Origin: Photobacterium carnosum
GTDB lineage: Bacteria > Pseudomonadota > Gammaproteobacteria > Enterobacterales > Vibrionaceae
Direction of reading: 5' to 3'
Assembly: GCF_002849605.1 (NCBI RefSeq)
Contig: NZ_NPIB01000007.1
Location: 1-64,000, forward strand
Length of the DNA: 64,000 nucleotides
Of the stretch, positions 45,130-53,163 are shown piece by piece. Made by a program: the position numbers and the translations under genes. Position 1 is the stretch's first letter. The number at the start of each line of letters is the position of its first letter. The notes below the pieces were generated by a model that had not been told where the DNA came from, did no database searches, and saw only the letters and a program-made list of their open reading frames with translations.

Positions 45130-46848
45130 ATGAATATTGCTCAATATATAGTAAAATCACTCAGTACTGCAGGCATAAAACGTATTTGGGGAGTAACAGG
45201 AGATTCTTTAAATGGAATAAGTGATAGTTTACGTGCAGATGGCACAATAGAATGGATCGGAACAAGGCATGAAGAAGTCGCTGCATTTGCTGCGGGAGCA
45301 GAAGCGGAACTGACAGGTGAACTAGCTGTTTGTGCAGGATCTTGCGGCCCTGGCAACATGCACTTAATTAACGGATTATACAATTGTAATCGCAATAAAG
45401 TCCCCGTACTCGCTATTGCTTCAGATATCCCCTCATCAGAAGCGGGCAGTCGTTATTTTCAAGAAACGGATCCTCTTCACTTATTTAAAGAATGCAGTGT
45501 TTTTTGTGAAAAATTAACGCATCCATCACAAATGCCATTTATTTTAGAAGCAGCAATGAGACAAGCTATTTTAAAGCAAGGGGTTAGTGTCATTGTTATT
45601 CCTGGTGATATTGCCTTACTTGATATGCCCAAAAATACGCCAATAAAATGGCAACGCCCTGCTTTACAACAAATTACACCCGTATTATCTGAATTAGCAT
45701 TATGCAAAAAAATAATTAACCAATCATCAAAAATAGTTTTATTTTGTGGTGCTGGCTGCAAAGGCTCACACGATCAAGTATTAGCTCTAGCTGAAAAACT
45801 AAAAGCCCCCATTGTTCATGCCCTCAGAGGTAAAGAGCATATTGAATATGATAACCCTTATGATGTGGGTATGACGGGGCTCATCGGTTTTGCTTCTGGT
45901 TATCATGCGATGGAAAATGCTGACACAGTAATTTTACTTGGTACCAGTTTTCCATTTAAACCGTTCTACCCTAAAGCCGCAAAAATTATTCAGATTGATA
46001 ATGATCCTGATGCTATTGGCCGACATACCCAAGTTGATCTTGCGTTGATTAGTGATATAAACCCAACATTATCAACACTACTACCATTAGTGGATGAAAA
46101 AACAGATCACCATTTTCTTGATAAATGTATTGAACATTATCAAACAACGCGTAAAAATTTGGATAATTTAGCCGAGATAAAACCGAAAAGTACGCTCATT
46201 CATCCTCAAACACTGGCAAAAATGCTCAGTGCAAAAGCACAATCAAATGCTGTTTTTACATGTGATGTTGGAACGCCAACATTGTGGGCTGCGCGTTATT
46301 TCAAAATGAGCAGTCAGCGCCGCTTAATTGGTTCATTTAATCATGGTTCAATGGCAAATGCACTTGCACAATCTATTGGTATACAAGCCGTAGATACTAC
46401 TCGTCAAGTCATTGCATTATGTGGTGATGGCGGATTTTCGATGCTAATGGGCGATCTTCTTACCTTAGTACCTTATAATCTCCCTATTAAAATAGTCATT
46501 ATCAATAATAGCTCATTAGGTTTTGTTGATATGGAAATGAAAGCATCAGGCTTTGTTTCTAATGCAACTAATCTTAATAATCCAAGTTTTGCCGCGATTG
46601 CCAATGCTTGTAACATTAAAGGGATCAGCGTATCAGATCCTCATAAGCTCAGCGATGCTATTGATGAATTATTAAATCATGATGGTCCGGCACTGCTAGA
46701 AGTGATCACTGATAAAAATGAATTAAGCTTACCGCCAAAAATTAAACTGGCTCAAGAAAAAGGCTTTACCATCTACACATTAAAAGCCCTCTTTAATGGC
46801 TATGGTGATGAATTAATTGATCTTGTAAAAACAAATATACTCCGTTAA
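45130..46848 (+). CDS. poxB: Pyruvate:quinone dehydrogenase (pyruvate oxidase), ThDP-dependent
   Basis: 572 aa, the exact length of E. coli PoxB. The N-terminal pyrimidine-binding domain carries the catalytic Glu in [17 protein letters not shown]. The middle domain has the FAD-type site ([20 protein letters not shown]). The C-terminal domain has the thiamine-diphosphate motif CGDGGFSM...NN. The E. coli C-terminal membrane-docking helix corresponds to the last about 25 residues here. The enzyme oxidises pyruvate to acetate and CO2 and passes electrons to ubiquinone. In E. coli it is sigma-S dependent. It faces a lactate-dehydrogenase-like gene across a terminator. Confidence 0.93.
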   Translation: MNIAQYIVKSLSTAGIKRIWGVTGDSLNGISDSLRADGTIEWIGTRHEEVAAFAAGAEAELTGELAVCAGSCGPGNMHLINGLYNCNRNKVPVLAIASDIPSSEAGSRYFQETDPLHLFKECSVFCEKLTHPSQMPFILEAAMRQAILKQGVSVIVIPGDIALLDMPKNTPIKWQRPALQQITPVLSELALCKKIINQSSKIVLFCGAGCKGSHDQVLALAEKLKAPIVHALRGKEHIEYDNPYDVGMTGLIGFASGYHAMENADTVILLGTSFPFKPFYPKAAKIIQIDNDPDAIGRHTQVDLALISDINPTLSTLLPLVDEKTDHHFLDKCIEHYQTTRKNLDNLAEIKPKSTLIHPQTLAKMLSAKAQSNAVFTCDVGTPTLWAARYFKMSSQRRLIGSFNHGSMANALAQSIGIQAVDTTRQVIALCGDGGFSMLMGDLLTLVPYNLPIKIVIINNSSLGFVDMEMKASGFVSNATNLNNPSFAAIANACNIKGISVSDPHKLSDAIDELLNHDGPALLEVITDKNELSLPPKIKLAQEKGFTIYTLKALFNGYGDELIDLVKTNILR

Positions 46849-46852
46849 TCCA

Positions 46853-46880
46853 AAAAAAGGTATACTAAGTACACCTTTTC
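46853..46880. terminator. Bidirectional terminator between poxB and the lactate-dehydrogenase-like gene
   Basis: Stem AAAGGTATACT/AGTACACCTTT (one mismatch) flanked by A-run and T-run. Confidence 0.75.
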
Positions 46881-46903
46881 CATTTTTTAATACAAACAAT
46901 CAA

Positions 46904-48067
46904 TTACCAAAGATTTTTAATTTGAGCAAGATGATTAGGCAAATCTTGTGGTTTTTCACAACATACTTGCTCCATCACCTGCTGAAGTTGTTTTTTCAAC
47001 ATATTCATTGCGTGATAACCACCATTTTGACCAAGAGCACCCACACTGTACATAAAACTACGTCCCATAAACGTAAAGTCCATTCCCGCAGCCAATGTAC
47101 AAGCAATATCAGAACCTTCTCTAATACCGCTATCCATCATAATGGTTGTTTGACCTTTACAAGCATTAAGAATTTCAATACCTTTACTAATGGTTGATGG
47201 ACCCGCATCCAATTGACGTCCACCGTGGTTAGATACAATAATCCCATCAAGACCAATTTCAATCGCTTTTTTTGCATCTTCAACAGTTGATAACCCTTTT
47301 AATACTAAGTTACCATCCCACTTATCGCGTAACTTACGTACTTTTTCTTCACTTAAACGTCCATTAAATGTTTTATCCATGAACAACGCTAAGTGGTGCA
47401 TATTCATTGAACCAGACATATATTTAGTTAACGATTTAAATTCCGGCTTACCTTTAATTAATGTCTCAAGCGCCCATTCAGGAGAAAGCATAATTTGTAG
47501 CATATTTTCTGCTGTCATTTTTGGCGGCATCGCCAAACCATTTTTTATTTCTTTAGGACGATAAGCAAAGGTTGGAACATCAGATAGTAATACTAATGTT
47601 TTAACTCCTGCCGCCTTACAACGGGCAAGTAAATCATCCGTAATAGCATCATCAACGGGATGATAAAGTTGAAACCACATTTTACCTTCAGTAATTTCAG
47701 CAATAGTTTCAATTGATGAAGTAGAGACAGTGCTCAACACAAACGGTACATTATTATCAAAAGCCGCTTTTGCTAAAATCTCTGGTGCTTGCGGCCAAAT
47801 TAATCCTTGAAGTCCAACAGGACTTACACCAAATGGCGCATCATATGTTTCACCAAACAATGTCGTTTTTAAAGATACATCCTTATAATCTCTCAAATAA
47901 TAAGGAATAAGTTCAAGCTTACGAATGTCATCAGTATTTCGTCTTAAACCAATCTCATTGTTACAACCGCCATCCACGTATTCAAACGCAAACTTCGGTA
48001 ACCGTGATTTGGCTTTTTTTCTAAGAAGATCAATGGATGGGTATGCAGTATTAAAATAGTCTTTCAT
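46904..48067 (-). CDS. FMN-dependent alpha-hydroxy-acid dehydrogenase (L-lactate dehydrogenase-like)
   Basis: 387 aa, the length of the LldD/glycolate oxidase family. Motifs: KFAFEYVDGGCNNEIGLRRN, the FMN strand FGVSPVGLQGLIWP, YHPVDD, LVLKGLSTVEDA (FMN Lys) and the active-site SNHGGRQLD with catalytic His and Arg, then IMMDSGIREGSDI. The membrane-binding loop (residues about 190-215) is present but unlike E. coli LldD. Substrate could be L-lactate or another 2-hydroxy acid. AAGGAAG precedes the ATG. Next to poxB, the pair could carry lactate to pyruvate to acetate with electrons into the quinone pool. Confidence 0.85.
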   Translation of the reverse strand: MKDYFNTAYPSIDLLRKKAKSRLPKFAFEYVDGGCNNEIGLRRNTDDIRKLELIPYYLRDYKDVSLKTTLFGETYDAPFGVSPVGLQGLIWPQAPEILAKAAFDNNVPFVLSTVSTSSIETIAEITEGKMWFQLYHPVDDAITDDLLARCKAAGVKTLVLLSDVPTFAYRPKEIKNGLAMPPKMTAENMLQIMLSPEWALETLIKGKPEFKSLTKYMSGSMNMHHLALFMDKTFNGRLSEEKVRKLRDKWDGNLVLKGLSTVEDAKKAIEIGLDGIIVSNHGGRQLDAGPSTISKGIEILNACKGQTTIMMDSGIREGSDIACTLAAGMDFTFMGRSFMYSVGALGQNGGYHAMNMLKKQLQQVMEQVCCEKPQDLPNHLAQIKNLW

Positions 48068-48451
48068 GAGACTTCCTTTATTATTTTGATGATATTTTTA
48101 TTAGAATTTATAACTGAACTTTATATTTCTATTACATATATATCACAAAAAAAACAAACGACTATCACTTTTATCAATTATAAGTAAAAAATTACATTTC
48201 GACATTTAGTATATAAATATAATAAAATAGCATCTTCATAAGTACAGACTAAAATAAATAATCACGAGGATTTTACTGGTTACTTTCTTTGATTCATTAT
48301 AAAAAACAACATTATAGTGAGTTATTATCAGAATAATATGCAAAATTAAAGGTATTCATCACCATAGCGCGCCAATAAAGAACAAAAATAACTCAATAAT
48401 GACAATAATACAACTATACGTCTCTCATCTATCACAAAAATCAGCAATTAA

Positions 48452-48464
48452 GTGACGCTGTCAC
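48452..48464. other. matS site (perfect match)
   Basis: GTGACGCTGTCAC fits the MatP-binding consensus GTGACRNYGTCAC at every position. MatP is encoded in the same window (3692-4153). Confidence 0.85.
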
Positions 48465-48737
48465 AATTTAAAAGTAAGTAAAAATATCACCTCTTACCCA
48501 CCCTACTTAGCATATTTATATTTACTCATTACTATTTCATCAAACAAATACCGTAATTATAAAATATACGTTAAGTTAAAAATTACTCTATGAATTTAAC
48601 TATCAAAGAATCATCACCTAAAATTAATTTTCAATAAGTGTCTCAGCACCAATTAGCAGAATATTATTATCAACAGTACATCTTCCATTACAATTTATGA
48701 ACTATCATATTCATAGCGATGAAATAAATCAAACAAT

Positions 48738-48849
48738 CACTTGGCACTTGGCACTTGGCACTTGGCACTTGGCACTTGGCACTTGGCACTTGGCACTTGG
48801 CACTTGGCACTTGGCACTTGGCACTTGGCACTTGGCACTTGGCACTTGG
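48738..48849. repeat. Heptanucleotide tandem array, 16 copies of CACTTGG
   Basis: Exactly 112 bases of perfect CACTTGG repeats with no variant copies, followed by a partial CA. Perfect identity means recent expansion or active slippage. All forward frames read the same seven-residue cycle (HLALGTW), so an open frame through it has no meaning by itself. Confidence 0.97.
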
Positions 48850-49056
48850 CAATATTGTAGTCAGTCATTACCGGAAAGATATAAAAAATTAAATATGGAA
48901 GGCTGATTTAAAGGTGATACCCGTTACCAGCACACCATAAATCGAGTTTATTTTCTCATTTTATTAGTAAAACTTGTCAATAATGAACTAAATATGTCCA
49001 ATTAGAATAACTAGCCTACTGTAAACATCACTTATAGCACAAATAACAGCTTAAAC

Positions 49057-49069
49057 GTGACGCTGTCAC
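49057..49069. other. matS site (perfect match, second)
   Basis: GTGACGCTGTCAC again, 605 bases from the first. The surrounding about 45 bases match the first site at about 35 positions, so the two may stem from a local duplication. Confidence 0.85.
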
Positions 49070-49259
49070 AGTGCAAAAGTAAACAAGAAAGCAACTACCA
49101 ATATTCGCCGCTATCGGAAAACATCATACTGAACTTAATGGGTAATCAACGTATATTTTAATTAGTCACGTTGAAGCATTAGAGATATTTCAAATCACAA
49201 GTCGAGCAACAATGTATCTTGTAAAAAACAAATCAAGGAGGCCTACCCTCCTTAATTTA

Positions 49260-50345
49260 TCATTCAAACTTAGATGCTGCTTCTAACAACAAATCACTAT
49301 GCATGAAAATATCATCTAATGCTGCAATGGGATGTCTAACTTCTTTCTTATTTTCACCAACGACACCAAGATACTTTTGTTTTGCATTAAAATGTAATCT
49401 ACATAATGGTTTTCTATTATTATCATCTAATAACACACCAAAGTAACTTTGCGTATCTCGATGAGTAATACGTGCAACTGCAAATTTTGAACGCAAAATT
49501 GCTTTAATAATATTAAAACCATCTAACTCATCTTGCGTTGTTTCAACCTTAGATTTTTCATCTACTATATCTAACTCAATTTCAGCTATAGACTCAGGCA
49601 TTAACGGTATCTTCATTGAAACATCATCATTAGTACCAATCGCAGATTTTAATCGATTATTAATACTATCATTTAAAAATTGCTTTAAAGCTTTCGTTGT
49701 AATATCTAAAAATTGAGCCTTAACTTTTGCAGTTTGTACCCCTTCATATACTCTCGATGTAAAGAACTTAACAAATTCTTCTTCTGGAGCATTAAACTGT
49801 TCTTTCAATACCACTTTGATCTGATTAAGATATTTAAGCTCTCCAGCTGCATCAACAACTGAATCTACATCAAATGAAGACTTAGTCAGTTTTTTAACTT
49901 CTGGAACAATATGCTCGTCTAAGTCAGACATATTCAAGATCAAAAATGGTTTTTCATCCATTTTATTTGGAGCATCTAAATCTGTATAAAATTCATAAAT
50001 ATCACCATTAGTAAGTATGGCAATACGAGCATTAGTAACTGAAAAATATCGGAAAAGTTGGCTTGCATGTTTGGTTGATAATTTTTCACCAAATTTTTTA
50101 CATTCAATTAAAATTTGAACTTCACCATCTTTAAGAAGAGCATAATCAACTTTTTCTCCTTTTTTAGTACCAGTATCTGCATTAAATTCAGGAACAACTT
50201 CCGTTGGATCAAAAACATCGTAACCCAAAACTGTATGTAAGAATGGCATAATAAGAGCATTTTTTGTTGCTTCTTCTGTCTCTAATGTAGAACCTATCTG
50301 TGAGATTTTTTTTGATAAATTCTGTAAACGATCGATAAAGTCCAT
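49260..50345 (-). CDS. HsdR-N type (type I restriction R subunit N-terminal) nuclease-like protein
   Basis: 361 aa from ATG 50345; a GTG two codons upstream is also open. Residues about 25-130 hold a PD-(D/E)xK nuclease pattern of the HsdR N-terminal kind: NALIMPFLHTVLGYDVFDP, then GEKVDYALLKDGEVQILIECKK (Asp and ExK), LSTKHASQLFRYF and ARIAILTNGDIYEFYTDLD. The C-terminal half is alpha-helical, followed by a small beta domain (SYFGVLLDDNNRKPLCRLHF). There is no helicase motor and no hsdM or hsdS beside it. Stand-alone proteins of this form are common near defence genes, and one lies 1 kb downstream here. Whether it cuts DNA is unknown. Confidence 0.75.
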   Translation of the reverse strand: MDFIDRLQNLSKKISQIGSTLETEEATKNALIMPFLHTVLGYDVFDPTEVVPEFNADTGTKKGEKVDYALLKDGEVQILIECKKFGEKLSTKHASQLFRYFSVTNARIAILTNGDIYEFYTDLDAPNKMDEKPFLILNMSDLDEHIVPEVKKLTKSSFDVDSVVDAAGELKYLNQIKVVLKEQFNAPEEEFVKFFTSRVYEGVQTAKVKAQFLDITTKALKQFLNDSINNRLKSAIGTNDDVSMKIPLMPESIAEIELDIVDEKSKVETTQDELDGFNIIKAILRSKFAVARITHRDTQSYFGVLLDDNNRKPLCRLHFNAKQKYLGVVGENKKEVRHPIAALDDIFMHSDLLLEAASKFE

Positions 50346-50351
50346 ATACAC

Positions 50352-50871
50352 ACCACTAATGAAACAATTAAATTAATTGCATATATCACTATATCATATC
50401 GGTTTCATATAGGAGCAATAAATTGCATTTTCTTATGAAGTAACTTGCTATTATTTGATCTATGTATAATTTTGAATGCTAAAAATTATCAACTGTTCCG
50501 CAATATATGATGCTTAAATCAGCGATAAGTCACTGGTAATAATTAACTTATATTACATTGTGTCATTGATTACAGTAACTTTTAACCTAATTATATAAAA
50601 CAATTAAATCAGTTTGATTATTTCTTAGGGCACTTCACAGACAAAGTTATTTATTTTACGTACCAATCTAATACTATATAAATATAACTTAGTTTAATTA
50701 TGGAACCACATAAATAATAAATCTAGTACGTTCTGATGTTTGTGTTTATATAACTGTACCACTTCAATCTATACCAAAAAATATATTAAATAACAAATAA
50801 CCATAAAATTCAGGACATGATTTAATATACTGTTATACAATGCCACTATATAAAAAAGAGCTGGAGAGATC
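50352..50871. other. AT-rich spacer with duplicated sbcB-leader motif
   Basis: About 520 bases with no gene. It carries the 22-base motif at 50560-50581 that recurs before sbcB. Near 50829 ATACTGTTATACAATG could be part of a promoter for the small frame at 50872. Confidence 0.5.
50560..50581. repeat. Left copy of an imperfect direct repeat bounding the defence segment
   Basis: GTGTCATTGATTACAGTAACTT matches 56468-56489 at 20 of 22 positions, and weaker similarity extends leftwards. The right copy is in the sbcB leader beside an integrase remnant. Confidence 0.5.
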
Positions 50872-51021
50872 ATGAACAAAACAAAAACTAAGCGTTTATC
50901 GGCTCAAGACATGCTCAGCCTACTCTTGAAAAATGCTAAAACATTAATGTCGAATAATTACAAAACTTCTGCACCAGAATTAAATGGAAAGCGTTTATTT
51001 TTATTTTGTTCTTCTTTTTAA
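50872..51021 (+). CDS. Small hypothetical protein (49 aa)
   Basis: MNKTKTKRLSAQDMLSLLLK onward, ending FLFCSSF. CTGGAGAG is well placed before the ATG. It is basic at the N-terminus and ends hydrophobic, without a clear signal. It lies alone in the spacer left of the helicase gene and points towards it. I do not recognise it; it may be the 5' part of a broken gene, since an open frame in another phase follows in the next 260 bases. Confidence 0.4.
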   Translation: MNKTKTKRLSAQDMLSLLLKNAKTLMSNNYKTSAPELNGKRLFLFCSSF

Positions 51022-51403
51022 ATTGGTATATATCACCTTCGAAAATAATATCATCTCTAATACTATTAGTCATCCACATTATTATTAACTTTTATTCAAA
51101 CTCACACTGACGAATAAACAAATTCAAGCCAGCCGCTCATTCGCACATAACGACCTATCACCAAATAGTCTTCAGCAACGTACTCGCCCACTAATTCTAC
51201 TACAACCGCCAGCATACTCGCGACCAAGCAACCGAGTAGGTGAGGTTCTGCAATGTGCAGATAATGTCTACTTTTTTAATTTATATCAATAGAAACTGAC
51301 AAAATATAAACGATAAAAATAAATAATATTCATTCAAAAAAGCTTTAAGGCATTAATACTTTTACTCACTGTTTATTTAATAGATTAATATAATTGTATC
51401 TAA
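51022..51403. other. Spacer downstream of the helicase gene
   Basis: About 380 bases. From about 51110 to 51291 a plus-strand frame with moderate GC and a non-random look (NKQIQASRSFAHNDLSPNSL onward to a stop near 51291) has no start codon. It may be debris of a mobile element. Nothing else recognised. Confidence 0.35.
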
Positions 51404-53163
51404 TTAAAGCTGTGGTGTAATTTTATAATTCACACGTTTTTTAGTTTGGTGACCTCTTTCTGATATCATATATAAGTGCTTTCTCGCCCTTGAACCAATC
51501 ACATATAATAAGCGTCTTGCAACATAATTAGCATGTTGAGTTCCTACATATACATCGTTCCAATGAGGGATTTTCCCTTCAAGAAGTCCTGTACATATTA
51601 CAATATCGTATTCATCCCCTTTCGTAGAATGACAAGTAGTGATTTTTATACCTTTTGATTTACCAAAAAATCGTTCTAAATCACTTGCTCTATATTGCAT
51701 ATCGTATTTATTAATTCGTTCTCTAGTTGATTCAAGAAGACTATTTAGATTCAACATTGCTAACATATTACTATCGATATTTATAGAAAGACTAGAACAA
51801 AACTCTCTAACATTTTCTTCAATCCAAGTTTCTATACTTTGATCCACAGATACATCTAATCTATTAACAGCTTTAAGTATACCTCTCACGCCTAAAACGG
51901 TATCGAATATACAACAATCTTTCAGATGTTCGCTTAATGTATTAGCAAGCATTTTTCTTTTTAAATAGTTTTCTATACTTGGTTCAGTAAGAGCCAGACT
52001 AACTAAATCCAACCACATATTATTATTACTTTTAGGAATAGGCGATACAACTAAACCATCAATTGAGTAATCTTTATCAAGTATGTCTAATTCTCTTGAT
52101 CGCTGCATCACATCAAACCAACTTGGACAAAGAATAACAATTTCTTTTTCAGATAAACCACTATCTAAATGCGATTGAATTATCGCATGGATATAATTAG
52201 ACAATTGACTCTTATCAATGGTCGTCTCTATATGTACAACAGATTTAAAGTCTTTTAATAATGATTTTGACTGAATATCAATTCCGCCATCTTGATATTT
52301 TTTATAGAAATCTATAATACGTTGGCTACTTCTAAAACAACCAGTCAGAGCCATATCTTCTAGCCTTTCAAGCTTAAAGTAATCAATAAGCTCTTCTTTA
52401 TTTTTTATTTCCGCACCAAGGCCAGTATAAATAGCTTGCTCTTGATCACCAATCAGCGTGATTTTTGACTTTCCTTTTTCAATGATAAACCGTAATATTT
52501 CATATTGAATTGTCGATGTATCTTGATATTCATCTATAAGAACATGATGTATTAATGCAGCAAGGCTACCACACATTCCAGAATATTCATTTAATAGTCT
52601 ATAGCTAATGTTTAATATCAACTCAAAATCAATATATTTATTTTCTCTCAAGTACTGATGATATTCATCGACTAATTTATAATGATTAGATGTCTTATCT
52701 AAATATTCATATTGATAATTAATTGATAATGAAGTAATTATATTATCATATAATCCAAAGTCATATTTTTCTTTTAGATCATTGATTAATTTTTCTTTTT
52801 CGTGCTCATCAATTATTACATAACCTTTACTCAATCTAGGGACTAAATTAATATTTGTTTTTATAATCCATTGTAAACAAAACGAATGAATAGTACCAAC
52901 CCATACTGATTTATCACTAATTCCATAAGACATTAACCGTTCTGTAATTGTGTCCGCTGCAATATTTGTATAAGTTAGAGCAATCACCTTTCTTTTACCA
53001 ATAAGTAATCGATCTTTATTTTCAATTATATAGGCTAATTTTGAAACAAGTGTTTTAGTTTTTCCAGATCCAGGACAAGCAGTAAGCAGTAAGCAGTAAG
53101 CAGTAGATTATCATCATATTCTACTGCATTCATTTGTTCTTTAGTCAGTTTCTTATAAGGCAT
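51404..53163 (-). pseudogene. UvrD-like helicase (Gabija GajB-like), frameshifted at Walker A by a heptanucleotide repeat
   Basis: The ATG at 53161-53163 overlaps the stop of the OLD gene by one base (TAATG), the normal coupled start. The frame reads MPYKKLTKEQMNAVEYDDNL and then enters a TTACTGC repeat (53079-53106), after which it runs out of phase to a stop at 53035. In the other phase the sequence continues as TACPGSGKTKTL (Walker A), IALTYTNIAADTITERL (motif Ia), LIDEYQDTSTIQYEIL (motif II), LIGDQEQAIYTG (III), LTGCFRSSQRI (IV), TTCHSTKGDEYDIVICTGL (V) and RRLLYVIGSRARKHLYM (VI), to 51404. With one or four TTACTGC copies the gene would encode 581 or 588 aa. It is the helicase partner of the OLD nuclease. 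As assembled it is OFF. Confidence 0.88.
53079..53106 (-). repeat. Heptanucleotide repeat in the helicase P-loop coding region
   Basis: On the coding strand: CTACTGC, then three TTACTGC copies, then TTGTCCTGG. One TTACTGC copy gives NLLLTACPGSGKT; three copies add 14 bases and shift the frame; four would restore it with a seven-residue insertion before the P-loop. Confidence 0.95.

Larger units (their letters stand above)
48068..49259. other. 1.2-kb region without firm genes, with matS sites and heptanucleotide array
   Basis: AT-rich. It contains two perfect matS motifs (48452 and 49057) and between them the 16-copy CACTTGG array. An open frame from 48697 to 48906 runs through the array but has no ribosome site and owes its openness to the repeat. 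No other coding signal. Confidence 0.6.

Noticed and set aside
48738-48849. CRISPR array
   Set aside because: The units are contiguous 7-mers with no spacers, and there are no cas genes.
48697-48906. Open frame of 69 aa containing a repeated WHLALGT unit
   Set aside because: The frame is open only because a heptanucleotide repeat has no stop in any phase; no ribosome site and no conserved flanks.
50826-50850. LexA box before the 49-aa frame
   Set aside because: TACTGTTATACAATG has a plausible left half, but the right half does not match CTGT-N8-ACAG.
51404-52987. Helicase taken as a 527-aa protein starting at 52987
   Set aside because: That start lies after the Walker A motif, which is encoded just upstream in the same phase; the true start is the ATG overlapping the OLD stop at 53163.
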